From positions 1-60,257 of the forward strand of contig DATBBL010000184.1 in NCBI GenBank assembly GCA_036271015.1: 60,257 nt of DNA, given 5' to 3'. Under the pieces are notes generated by a model. The model ran no database searches and was not told the origin of the DNA. It saw nothing but the letters and a program-made list of their open reading frames with translations. Source of the DNA: DASUAS01 sp036271015. Lineage in GTDB: Bacteria > Actinomycetota > Acidimicrobiia > IMCC26256 > DASPTH01. This document shows positions 23,376-31,088 of this stretch, in pieces (the first letter of the stretch is position 1; each line of letters opens with the position of its first letter). Position numbers and translations under genes: made by a program.

Positions 23376-24053
23376 TCAGAAGATCGGGAGCAACGGCGGC
23401 AGGACCGGGGGCAGGATCGGCTTCGGCTGGGTCGTCGTCGTCGGCGCGGTCGTGGTCGGGGCTGCGGTGGTCGGGGGTGCCGTGGTCGGCGCCGGCTTCG
23501 TGGTGGTCGGCGCGGCGGTGGTCGGGGGTGCCGTGGTCGGCGGCGGCTTGGTGGTGGTGGGCGCGGCGGTGGTGGGCGCCGGCTTGGTGGTGGTGGGCGC
23601 GGCCGTGGTGGGCGCCGGCTTGGTCGTGGTCGGGTCCGGCTTGGTGGTGGGCGGGCTCGTCCGGGTGGTCCCCGGCGGCGAGGTGGCGACGGCAGGGGCC
23701 GGCTTGGCGCCCGACGGCGCGGTCCCGGCCGAGACGCTGGGCGCGGCCAGAATGCCGAAGAGGCTGGGGGCGACCCTCCGACGGGTGGTGGTGGCGGTCG
23801 GCTTCGGGGCGGTGGTGCCCTTCGGGGCGGTGGGCGAGGTGGCCACCTCGCCCTTCACCTCGATGGGGGGCTGGGGAAGGGTCCCGGGCGTCGTCGAGCT
23901 CGTCGTGGTGTGGTGCGGCCGGGTCGTCGCGGGGCCGAGCCCGCTCTGGATCGACGGGTTCGAGGCCGGTTGCGAGGCGTAGACCAGGATGACGGCCGCC
24001 CCGACGGCCAGGAACGCGAAGAACGCGAGGACCACGATTCGTCGTTCGGTCAC
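23376..24053 (-). CDS. Pro/Thr-rich membrane-anchored protein
   Basis: 225 residues from a GTG with GGGAGGGG upstream. The N-terminus (VTERRI) leads into one membrane segment (about 6-26), with the rest outside the cell. The exterior is low complexity: a Pro/Thr/Ser segment, a short more ordered stretch (RRRVAPSLFGILAAPSVSAG, about 115-135), then repeats of PTTTKPAPTTAA and relatives (about 150-210), and a hydrophobic Pro/Leu/Ile end. Such stalks are often glycosylated and span the cell wall. The reverse strand is also open because of the repeats, but its composition (Val/Gly/Ala-rich) and lack of start context make it a shadow. No family is recognised. Confidence 0.65.
   Translation of the reverse strand: MTERRIVVLAFFAFLAVGAAVILVYASQPASNPSIQSGLGPATTRPHHTTTSSTTPGTLPQPPIEVKGEVATSPTAPKGTTAPKPTATTTRRRVAPSLFGILAAPSVSAGTAPSGAKPAPAVATSPPGTTRTSPPTTKPDPTTTKPAPTTAAPTTTKPAPTTAAPTTTKPPPTTAPPTTAAPTTTKPAPTTAPPTTAAPTTTAPTTTTQPKPILPPVLPPLLPIF
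23431..23655. repeat. Low-complexity repeats coding PTTTKPAPTTAA units
   Basis: Tandem imperfect units (GGTGGTGGGCGC/GGTCGGGGGTGCC on the plus strand) that code Thr/Pro/Ala/Lys repeats on the minus strand. Copy number is likely to vary between strains. Confidence 0.7.
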
Positions 24054-24361
24054 TGGTTCCCCTCCCGAAGAGGTGCTCGCGCCTCCCCCGACTGCCCAGG
24101 TCGTCGGCGCTGCCCGTGGCGCCGTGGGGAGGTGCAGGTGACTGCGGACCCGCCTTGGCACCCATCATGCCCCGGCGCCCGGGCCCCAAGCCACCCCGGG
24201 TTCGGAAACACCCCTCGGGGTGGCCACCCCGGTGGGGGGACCGGGACCGCAAAATGGCCCGCCGCGCAGGCGGAGGCAGGGAGGGGCAGGGCTCCCGTCA
24301 TCGACGCCCGCGCCTGCGGGCCGAGGTCAAGAACCTCCCGGCGCGCCCGCGTATTCCCAGG
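24054..24361. other. Intergenic region between EF-G-like and Pro/Thr-rich genes
   Basis: 308 bases with no supported gene; both flanking genes are on the minus strand. It holds the perfect 16-bp palindrome CGGGGTGGCCACCCCG (24216-24231) and a GCCCGC/GCGGGC hairpin (24306-24321) just past the EF-G-like stop. The right part probably ends the EF-G-like transcript. The left part holds the promoter and ribosome-binding site of the Pro/Thr-rich gene. Confidence 0.45.
24306..24321 (-). terminator. Hairpin after the EF-G-like gene
   Basis: Arms GCCCGC and GCGGGC with a 4-base loop, about 40 bases past the stop codon. It is a compact GC hairpin without a U-tract. Confidence 0.4.
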
Positions 24362-26383
24362 TCAGCCGGTGGTCGTGGTGGCCCGCACCTTCTCGACCAG
24401 ATGTGTCGGCATCGGGTCGTAGTGCGAGTGCGACGCGGTGAAGCGACCCCGGCCCCCGGTCATCGACCGGAGGTCGATGGTGTAGCGCAGCACCTCGGAG
24501 GTGGGCACCAGCGCCACCACCTCGACCTCGCCGTTGCCGACCGCGGCCGAGCCCTGGATGCGCCCCCGCTTCGAATTCAGGTCGCCCATGATGTCGCCCT
24601 GGTGGGCCTCGGGCGCGGTGACGACGAGCTCGCTGATCGGCTCCAGCAGGATCGGGTCGGCCTTCGCCATCGCCTCCTTGAAGCCGATCGAGCCCGCCAT
24701 CTTGAAGCTCATCTCCGATGAGTCCACGGAGTGGTACTTGCCGTCGAAGCACGTCACCTTCACGTCGACGACCGGATAGCCGTAGACGCCGCCCTGCTCC
24801 ATCGTCTCGTGGACGCCCTTCTCCACCGCGGGGATGAACTGGCGGGGGATGGCGCCCCCCACGATCTGGTCGACGAACTCGAAGCCGGCGCCGCGCTCGA
24901 GTGGTTCGACCCGCAGGAACGCGATCCCGAACTGGCCGTGACCGCCCGTCTGCTTCTTGTACTTGCCTTCGGCCTCGGCCTCGTGGGTGATCGTCTCGCG
25001 GTACGCGACCTTCACCTCTTCGGTCTCGACCTCGACGCCGAGCTTGCGGTGCAGGCGTTCCTGCGCGATGCCGAGGTGGGTCTCGCCCTGCCCCCACAGC
25101 AGCGTCTGGTGGGTCTCGGCGTTGCGGTCGAGGCGGAGCGCGGGGTCCTCGTCGAGCAGGCGGTGCAACGCGTTGGCGAGCTTGTCCTCGTCGCTCTTCG
25201 ACTTGGCCCGGATCGCGATCGCGAGCACCGGTGCCGGCGGTTCGAACGGGTCGACGTCGACCTCGGCGCCGCGCGCACCGAGCACGTCGCCGGTGGTCGT
25301 GTCGGCGAGCTTGGCGACGGCGGCGATGTCGCCCGTCGGCACCTCGGAGATCGGTTCCTGCTCCTTGCCGCGCATCACCGAGAGCTGGTGCAGCCGCTCG
25401 TCGTGCATCGTGCGGCCGTTCACCAGCGCGGCATCGGTCTTCACCGTGCCCTGCAGCACCTTGAACAGGTTCACATGGCCGACGTACGGGTCGACGATGG
25501 TCTTGAACACGAACGCGACCGGTGGACCGTCGCCCGCCGCGGGCTTGGGCGCGGGGCCCTCCTCGGTGATGAACGACGCCAACCGGTCGACCCCGATCAG
25601 CTTGGTCGCGCTGCCGCACAGGACCGGGAACACCGCGCCCGACGCGACCCCGTCGGCCAGCGCGTGCGCGAGCTCGGCGGTGGGGATCGTCTCGTCGGCC
25701 AGGTACCGCTCCATGAGGTCGTCGTCGCCGACGACGATCCCCTCGATGAGCGCGTCGTGGATCGAGTGCTCCTCCATCTCCATCTCGGGCGGGATCGGGC
25801 CCTCGGTCGCCTTGCCGTCGACGTAGTGCACCGCGTGGTCGTCGAGCAGCTCGACGACGCCGTGGAACGCGGCTTCGTCGCCGATGGGCAGCTGCAACGG
25901 TGCGACGCCGGCACCGAACTTGTCCTTGAGCTCGTCGAGCGTCCGCGAGAACGACGAGCGCTCGCGGTCGAGCTTGTTGACGAACACCGCGCGCGGCAGC
26001 CCGAGCTGCTCGGCCATGCGCCACACGATCTCGGTCTGCACCTCGACGCCCTCGACCGCCGACACCACGAACACCGCCAGGTCGGCGGCGCGCAGCGCGG
26101 CGGCGACGTCGCTCACGAAGTCGGCGTAGCCGGGCGTGTCGATCAGGTTGACCTTGTGGCCGTCGTGCTCGAACGGCGCCAGCGCGAGCGACACCGAGAT
26201 GCTGCGCCGCGCCTCTTCGGGATCGAAGTCGGTGGTGGTGCTGCCGTCCTCCACCTTCCCGAGACGGGGGATCGCCCCGGCGGTGAAGAGGAGGGCCTCG
26301 GCGAGAGAGGTCTTGCCCGAACCGCCGTGGCCGACCAGGGCCACGTTGCGGATCTTCTCCGTCGGGAACGTCTTCGCCGCCAC
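24362..26383 (-). CDS. EF-G-like GTPase (EF-G2 type)
   Basis: 673 residues from a GTG preceded by GGGGGG. GTPase motifs are P-loop GHGGSGKT (18-25), DTPG (82-85) and NKLD (136-139). The switch I Thr region is TTTDFD. EF-G domains II-V follow, including the domain IV region (GGHGQFGIA, IPRQFIPAVEKGV) and the C-terminal domain (SEVLRYTIDLRSMTGGRGRF). It differs from canonical EF-G (NKLD for NKMD, different G5), which fits the EF-G2/FusA2-like group of actinobacteria, whose role in translation or stress is not settled. The canonical fusA with rpsL/rpsG is not in the window. It is divergent from pgsA. Confidence 0.9.
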   Translation of the reverse strand: MAAKTFPTEKIRNVALVGHGGSGKTSLAEALLFTAGAIPRLGKVEDGSTTTDFDPEEARRSISVSLALAPFEHDGHKVNLIDTPGYADFVSDVAAALRAADLAVFVVSAVEGVEVQTEIVWRMAEQLGLPRAVFVNKLDRERSSFSRTLDELKDKFGAGVAPLQLPIGDEAAFHGVVELLDDHAVHYVDGKATEGPIPPEMEMEEHSIHDALIEGIVVGDDDLMERYLADETIPTAELAHALADGVASGAVFPVLCGSATKLIGVDRLASFITEEGPAPKPAAGDGPPVAFVFKTIVDPYVGHVNLFKVLQGTVKTDAALVNGRTMHDERLHQLSVMRGKEQEPISEVPTGDIAAVAKLADTTTGDVLGARGAEVDVDPFEPPAPVLAIAIRAKSKSDEDKLANALHRLLDEDPALRLDRNAETHQTLLWGQGETHLGIAQERLHRKLGVEVETEEVKVAYRETITHEAEAEGKYKKQTGGHGQFGIAFLRVEPLERGAGFEFVDQIVGGAIPRQFIPAVEKGVHETMEQGGVYGYPVVDVKVTCFDGKYHSVDSSEMSFKMAGSIGFKEAMAKADPILLEPISELVVTAPEAHQGDIMGDLNSKRGRIQGSAAVGNGEVEVVALVPTSEVLRYTIDLRSMTGGRGRFTASHSHYDPMPTHLVEKVRATTTTG

Positions 26384-26415
26384 CGGCACCCCCCGAAATT
26401 CGCAGGCTTTTTCGC

Positions 26416-26421
26416 AGTCTA
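26416..26421 (-). promoter_or_regulatory. Possible -10 element of the EF-G-like gene
   Basis: TAGACT on the minus strand, about 32 bases before the GTG start. It would give a leader of about 25 bases containing the GGGGGG ribosome-binding site. Confidence 0.35.
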
Positions 26422-26470
26422 CGCAGCCCCGTCGGAACGCCGCCGGGGCGGGCACCGGGCGCCGGGAGCT

Positions 26471-26516
26471 CGTCGGCCCGGAGTCCGGGAGCCCGTCGGC
26501 CCGGAGTCCGGGAGCC
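26471..26516. repeat. 23-bp perfect tandem duplication
   Basis: Two identical 23-bp units, each from CGTCGGCCCGGAGTCC to GGGAGCC, lie head to tail between the divergent EF-G-like and pgsA genes. Partial matches flank them. Position suggests either a duplicated operator or simple slippage. Confidence 0.8.
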
Positions 26517-26556
26517 CGGCGGGGTCCGCCGTCCCGGGCCGACGAGGAGTGGGTGT

Positions 26557-26562
26557 TAGCCT
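26557..26562 (+). promoter_or_regulatory. Possible -10 element of the pgsA operon
   Basis: TAGCCT about 50 bases before the pgsA ATG. It would give a leader of roughly 43 bases for the pgsA-acyltransferase-pimA transcript. Confidence 0.35.
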
Positions 26563-26612
26563 GACGGGGCACTCTCTCCCTGCAACTGTTCCCGACCGAG
26601 GATTCTCTGCGC

Positions 26613-27329
26613 ATGCTCGACGGACGCTGGCGCGCGACGGTCGAGCGGGGACTCGAACCCGTCGGCCAGGGCCTGTACCGGGCCGGCATCACCGCCGACG
26701 GCTTGACCGTCATCGGGTTGGTCTTCGCCATCGGCACCGCGTTGCTGATCGCCGACGGTCACCTCCTGCTCGGGGTGTTCGGCGTCATCCTCACCGGTCT
26801 GCCCGACATCCTCGACGGTTCGGTGGCGCGCCAGAGCGGTCGCGCGGGCCCGCGCGGCGCGTTCTTCGACTCCGTGTGCGACCGCGTCGCCGACGCGGCG
26901 CTCTTCATCGGTGTCGCGTGGTACCTCTCCGAGACCGACGACCCGCACTACGCCGTCCTCGCGATGGCGGTGCTCGCGCTGTCGATGCTGATCACGTATG
27001 AGCGGGCGCGTGCCGAGTCGCTCGGCTTCCAGGCGCGCGGCGGCCTCATGGAGCGCGCCGAACGGCTCGTGCTGCTCGGCGTCGGGTTGGCGTTCGACAT
27101 CCTCGTGCCGATCCTCTGGGTGATGCTGGCGCTCACCGCGCTCACCGCGATCCAGCGGTTCGTGAAGGTGTGGCGCCAGGCCACGCCCGAGCGGCCCCGC
27201 CGCACGCGTCACCACCGCGGCTCGGGCACCGAGGAACCCCGCGCGGGCGGCCTCGCGCAGTGGTGGGCGGCGCACCGCCCGCAGACCGAGCGCGCGGGTC
27301 GCTCGGGCTCCACGTCCCGTCGCCGCTGA
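26613..27329 (+). CDS. pgsA: CDP-alcohol phosphatidyltransferase (PI-phosphate synthase type)
   Basis: 238 residues, integral membrane enzyme. The CDP-OH-P signature is complete and correctly spaced: Asp65, Asp68-Gly69, Ala72-Arg73, Gly82, Asp86 and Asp90. Several hydrophobic segments follow, and the tail is basic (RPRRTRHHRG to the end). In actinobacteria the enzyme in this position makes phosphatidylinositol phosphate from CDP-diacylglycerol and inositol phosphate, the lipid base for PIMs. The next two genes, an acyltransferase and pimA, act on that product, so the three form a pathway unit. A glycerol-phosphate substrate is not excluded by sequence alone. Confidence 0.88.
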   Translation: MLDGRWRATVERGLEPVGQGLYRAGITADGLTVIGLVFAIGTALLIADGHLLLGVFGVILTGLPDILDGSVARQSGRAGPRGAFFDSVCDRVADAALFIGVAWYLSETDDPHYAVLAMAVLALSMLITYERARAESLGFQARGGLMERAERLVLLGVGLAFDILVPILWVMLALTALTAIQRFVKVWRQATPERPRRTRHHRGSGTEEPRAGGLAQWWAAHRPQTERAGRSGSTSRRR

Positions 27330-27347
27330 CCGACCACTCACACCGCG

Positions 27348-28274
27348 TTGCCTGTCCTCCCGAAGCGCACGCCGTACTACGCGTACCGCGCCGGTGCCGA
27401 GGTCGCCCGTGTCCTGCCCGCATCGGTGGGAGCCCCGCTGGCGCGCGAGGCGGCGGCGATGATCGGGCTCGCGTTCATGACCGAGCGGCGCGAGCAGGTG
27501 GTGCGCAACCTGCGTCGCGTGCACGGGCGCGGGTTCTCCGGCCCCGAGTTGCGGCACGAGGTCAGCGCGACGTTCGAGTCCTACGGTCGCTACTTCTACG
27601 AGCTGTTCCGCCTGCCCACCTACGAGCCCGCGTGGATCGACGCGCACTTCCGCTGCGTCGGTCTCGAGCACATCGTGGCCGGCGTGGCCGCGGGCCGGGG
27701 CGCGGTGCTGGCGCTGCCCCATCTCGGGAACTGGGACTTCGCCGGCGCCTGGCTCGCGCGGCAGGGCTACTCCGTCACCGTGGTGGCGGAGCCGGTGGAG
27801 CCACCGGAGCTGTTCGACTGGTTCGTCGAGACGCGTGCCCGCCTGGGGATGCGGGTGGTCCCCCTCGGGCCGTCGGCCGGCACCGAGGTGCTCAAAGCGG
27901 TGCGCGCCAACGAGGTGGTGTGCCTCCTCGCCGATCGCGACCTCACCGGTGACGGCATCGCGGTCGAGTTCTTCGGCGAGTGCACCACGCTCCCCGGGGG
28001 CCCTGCGCTGATCGCGCTCCGGGGCGGCGCGCCGTTGCTCGCCGCCGGGTGCTACTTCCGTGACCACGGCCGCCACGAGACGCACATCCTCCCGCCGGTG
28101 CCGGCGGCGCGCTCGGGACGCCTCCGGGACGACCTCGCCCGGGTCACCCAGGAGCTCGCCCACCGGTTCGAGGACCTCATCCGGGTGGCGCCCACCAACT
28201 GGCACCTGCTGCAACCCAACTGGCCCAGCGACCGCGGCTCCGACCCTGCCGCGGCGCGCTCCGGGATGGGATGA
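27348..28274 (+). CDS. PIM acyltransferase (PatA-like, LPLAT family)
   Basis: 308 residues from a TTG start 18 bases after pgsA. It belongs to the lauroyl/lysophospholipid acyltransferase superfamily: catalytic HxxxxD is His125-Asp130 in LALPHLGNWDF, and later conserved stretches are LLADRDLTGDGIAVEFFGE, LPGGPALIALRGGAPLL and the TNWHLLQPNW end. In the pgsA-acyltransferase-pimA order of actinobacteria, this gene acylates the mannose of phosphatidylinositol mannosides at the inner membrane face. The assignment rests on family plus context. The stop lies 7 bases before the pimA start. Confidence 0.88.
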   Translation: MPVLPKRTPYYAYRAGAEVARVLPASVGAPLAREAAAMIGLAFMTERREQVVRNLRRVHGRGFSGPELRHEVSATFESYGRYFYELFRLPTYEPAWIDAHFRCVGLEHIVAGVAAGRGAVLALPHLGNWDFAGAWLARQGYSVTVVAEPVEPPELFDWFVETRARLGMRVVPLGPSAGTEVLKAVRANEVVCLLADRDLTGDGIAVEFFGECTTLPGGPALIALRGGAPLLAAGCYFRDHGRHETHILPPVPAARSGRLRDDLARVTQELAHRFEDLIRVAPTNWHLLQPNWPSDRGSDPAAARSGMG

Positions 28275-28281
28275 TCACGCG

Positions 28282-29394
28282 GTGGGGAGGGACGCCCGCG
28301 GCCTGAGGGTCATGCTCTCGTGCCCGTACTCGCTGACCTTGTTCGGCGGCGTACAGGGTCAGGTGCTCGGGCTCGCCCGCGCCCTGCGCGAGGTCGGGGT
28401 CGACGCCCGCATCGTCGCTCCGTGCGACGGCCCTCCGCCCGAGCCCGGGATCACCACCGTCGGGCCCAGCACCCGCATGCCCAGCAACGGCTCGGTGGCG
28501 CCGATCGCCAGCGGCCGGGCCGTCGCCCGGCGCACCATCGAGGCGCTGCGCACGTTCCAGCCCGACGTCCTCCACCTCCACGAGCCCCTGTCACCCGGCC
28601 CCAACCACGCCGCCCTCGTCGGCACCACCCTCCCTGCGGTCGGCACCTTCCACTCCGCCCGCGCCGGCCGCAACGGCTGGTACGAGACCTTCCGCCCCGG
28701 CCTCAAGCCGATGATGCGCCGCCTGGCCGTGTCGACCGCGGTCTCCGAGGAGGCCAAGCGCCAGGTCACCCAGACCTTCGGCGGCGAGTGCGAGATCGTG
28801 CCGAACGGGGTCGACGTCCCCCGCCTCGCCCACGGCCCCGTGACGCCGTCGGTCGCGCCGGCGATCCTCTTCGTCGGCCGCCACGAGCGCCGGAAGGGGC
28901 TGGCGGTGCTGCTGGACGCGTTCGTCGGCCTCGAGCGCGACGCCGACCTCTGGGTCATCGGCGACGGCCCGAACCGCGACGCGCTGCGCGGCCGCCGAGT
29001 GCCGCGGGTCGAGTGGCTCGGGCAGGTGTCGGAGGAGGAGAAGCAGGCTCGGCTGCGCGGCGCCACCATCGCGTGCTTCCCGGCGCTCGACGGCGAGTCG
29101 TTCGGCGTGGTGCTCCTCGAGGGCATGGCGGCCGGCACGCCGGTCGTGGCGTCCGACATCGACGGCTACCGCGCGGTGTCCCGCTCCGACCAGGAGGCGA
29201 TGCTCGTCCCACCGGGCGACCCCGACGCGCTCCGCACCGCGTTGCGGGTGCTGCTCGACGATCCCGGCCGGCGGGCCGCGCTGGTGGCCGAGGGCCGCCG
29301 CCGGGCCGACGAGTTCTCCATGGCCCACGTCGCCGAGCGCTTCCTGCCCCTGTACGAGCGGGCGATGGCGGCGCCCCGGGCGTCCGTCGGCTGA
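28282..29394 (+). CDS. pimA: Phosphatidylinositol alpha-mannosyltransferase PimA
   Basis: GT-B, GT4-family glycosyltransferase that adds the first mannose from GDP-mannose to PI, 370 residues. The N-terminal domain begins MLSCPYSLTLFGGVQGQVLGLA, as in PimA. HLHEPLSPGPNHAAL and FHSARAG line the acceptor side. The C-terminal domain has ILFVGRHERRKGL and FPALDGESFGVVLLEGMAAGTPVVAS with the EX7E donor motif. The GTG at 28282 is chosen to give a full first strand; an ATG ten codons on is an alternative. The stop codon lies inside the first copy of a 53-bp repeat. Confidence 0.9.
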   Translation: MGRDARGLRVMLSCPYSLTLFGGVQGQVLGLARALREVGVDARIVAPCDGPPPEPGITTVGPSTRMPSNGSVAPIASGRAVARRTIEALRTFQPDVLHLHEPLSPGPNHAALVGTTLPAVGTFHSARAGRNGWYETFRPGLKPMMRRLAVSTAVSEEAKRQVTQTFGGECEIVPNGVDVPRLAHGPVTPSVAPAILFVGRHERRKGLAVLLDAFVGLERDADLWVIGDGPNRDALRGRRVPRVEWLGQVSEEEKQARLRGATIACFPALDGESFGVVLLEGMAAGTPVVASDIDGYRAVSRSDQEAMLVPPGDPDALRTALRVLLDDPGRRAALVAEGRRRADEFSMAHVAERFLPLYERAMAAPRASVG

Positions 29395-29505
29395 GACGAA
29401 GCGGAGCCGTGCCCGGAGGGCGGGACGGCGCAGCGGAGTCGACCAATCAGAGTGAGACGAAGCGGAGCCGTGCCCGGAGGGCGGGACGACGCCGCGCAGT
29501 CGACC
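29392..29505. repeat. Two 53-bp direct repeats, period 61 bp
   Basis: Copies at 29392-29444 and 29453-29505 start TGAGACGAAGCGGAGCCGTG and end GTCGACC, differing at only a few positions. An 8-base spacer (AATCAGAG) lies between them. The pimA stop codon is in copy 1. They fill most of the gap before lemA. Confidence 0.9.
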
Positions 29506-29528
29506 CTGAAGCTGAGGCACGCCGCAGG

Positions 29529-29534
29529 TAGAGT
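29529..29534 (+). promoter_or_regulatory. -10 element of lemA (leaderless)
   Basis: TAGAGT, 6 bases before the lemA ATG. There is no ribosome-binding site between. Confidence 0.5.
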
Positions 29535-29540
29535 GCAGTC

Positions 29541-30092
29541 ATGGTTGCAGTCATCGTGATCGTCGTGGTCGTGCTGCTGCTGCTGTTGACCTTCTGGCTG
29601 GGTTACAACGGCCTGGTCAAGCGGCGGAACCAGGTCGACAACGCCTGGTCGCAGATCGACGTGCAGCTGAAGCGCCGGCACGACCTCATCCCGAACCTGG
29701 TCGAGACGGTCAAGGGGTACGCCGCCCACGAGCGCGGCACGTTCGAGGCCGTGACCGCGGCACGGGCCAATGCGATCAACGCGCAGAGCCCCGCCGAGCA
29801 GGCCCAGGCGGAGAACGTCCTGAGCGGCGCGCTGAAGAGCCTGTTCGCGGTGGCCGAGGCCTACCCGGACCTCAAGGCGAACCAGAACTTCCTGAACCTG
29901 CAGGAGGAGCTGACCAGCGCTGAGGACCGCGTCGCCTACGCGCGGCAGTTCTACAACGACAGCGTCCTCAGCTACAACACGCAGATCCAGAAGTTCCCCA
30001 CCGTGTTGCTGGCCGGGTGGTTCCACTTCGAGAAGCGCGAGTTCTTCGACGCCGCTCCCGAGGACACCGAGACGCCCCAGGTCCAGTTCTAG
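29541..30092 (+). CDS. LemA-family membrane protein
   Basis: 183 residues. One N-terminal membrane segment (about 2-20) with a short outside end, then the helical LemA domain with its signature stretches: YNGLVKRRNQVDNAWSQIDVQLKRRHDLIPNLVETVKGYA, and further on ARQFYNDSVLSYNTQIQKFPTVLLAGWFHF. LemA proteins form coiled-coil assemblies at the membrane; their biochemical role is unsettled. An M48 protease gene follows 87 bases downstream, a pairing seen widely in bacteria and probably functional. The start is fixed by the hydrophobic N-terminus and the TAGAGT hexamer. Confidence 0.93.
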   Translation: MVAVIVIVVVVLLLLLTFWLGYNGLVKRRNQVDNAWSQIDVQLKRRHDLIPNLVETVKGYAAHERGTFEAVTAARANAINAQSPAEQAQAENVLSGALKSLFAVAEAYPDLKANQNFLNLQEELTSAEDRVAYARQFYNDSVLSYNTQIQKFPTVLLAGWFHFEKREFFDAAPEDTETPQVQF

Positions 30093-30179
30093 CCAGCCTG
30101 CGCTGATCGGCGCCGCGCGCTCGACCCCCACAGGAGCGGCGCGGCGACGGAGCGCCATTTCCCAGACAGGTCGACTTCC

Positions 30180-31088
30180 GTGAACGAGCAGATCGCGCGC
30201 AACAAGCGGCGCACGTTCCTCATGCTGCTCGGTTTCGTCGTCATCATCACGCTGGCCGCGACGGCGATCGTGCTGCTCTTCGGCGGCGGCTGGGTCGGGG
30301 TGATCATCGCGTTCGTCATCGCGATGGCGCTCGCATGGGGCTCCTACTACAACTCCGACAAGATCGCGATCGCGGCGAGCCGGGCGCGACCGGCCGACGA
30401 GAACGAGTACCGCCGCTACCACAACCTGGTCGAAGGTCTCTGCATCGCGGCCGGGCTCCCCAAGCCGAAGCTCTTCGTGGTCGACGATCCCGCGCCCAAT
30501 GCGTTCGCGACCGGTCGCAACCCGAAGCACTCGTCGTTGGCCGTCACGACGGGCCTGCTCGACGTGATGAACCGGGTCGAGCTCGAGGGCGTGCTCGCAC
30601 ACGAGCTGTCGCACATCAAGAACTACGACATCCTCGTCACCACGATCGCGGTGACCGCGGTCGGCACCATCGCGTTGATCTCCGACATCGGGTTGCGCTT
30701 CGCGTTCTGGGGCGGCATGACCGACCGCCGCGACAACAACGGCGACTCGGGGCCGATCGGGGCGATCATCGCCATCGCCTCGCTCGCGGTCCTGCTGCTG
30801 GCGCCGTTCGCCGGCTACCTCATGCAGATGGCCATGAGCCGCAACCGGGAGTACCTCGCCGATGCGAGCGGCGTGCAGCTGACGCGGTATCCACCAGGTC
30901 TGATCTCGGCCCTGGAAAAGTTGCGGGATGACCATGCGGTGGTCCACCACGCGACCAAGGCCACGGCCCAGATGTGGATCGAGCAGCCGCTCGAGACCGA
31001 CGAGAAGAAGCCCGGCTCCCGGTTCAACAAATTGTTCGACACCCACCCACCCCTCGAGGACCGCATCCGGCGGTTGCAGGAGATGTAA
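30180..31088 (+). CDS. HtpX-like M48 membrane metalloprotease
   Basis: 302 residues, GTG start. Two N-terminal membrane segments (about 11-34 and 37-55) precede the M48 peptidase domain. The zinc motif HELSH is at 141-145 (His141, Glu142, His145), with the third ligand expected in NREYLADASG. Two further hydrophobic segments lie between (about 155-175 and 193-210). The C-terminus has the THPPLEDRIRRLQEM ending of HtpX proteins. HtpX is a quality-control protease for membrane proteins. It follows lemA and abuts the DUF3048 gene, whose GTG comes directly after the stop. Confidence 0.93.
   Translation: MNEQIARNKRRTFLMLLGFVVIITLAATAIVLLFGGGWVGVIIAFVIAMALAWGSYYNSDKIAIAASRARPADENEYRRYHNLVEGLCIAAGLPKPKLFVVDDPAPNAFATGRNPKHSSLAVTTGLLDVMNRVELEGVLAHELSHIKNYDILVTTIAVTAVGTIALISDIGLRFAFWGGMTDRRDNNGDSGPIGAIIAIASLAVLLLAPFAGYLMQMAMSRNREYLADASGVQLTRYPPGLISALEKLRDDHAVVHHATKATAQMWIEQPLETDEKKPGSRFNKLFDTHPPLEDRIRRLQEM

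Noticed and set aside
23104..23982. A plus-strand gene coding a Val/Gly/Ala-rich repeat protein
   Set aside because: It is opposite the Pro/Thr-rich gene, lacks a ribosome-binding site or signal peptide, and its composition is that expected from the complement of Thr/Pro codons.
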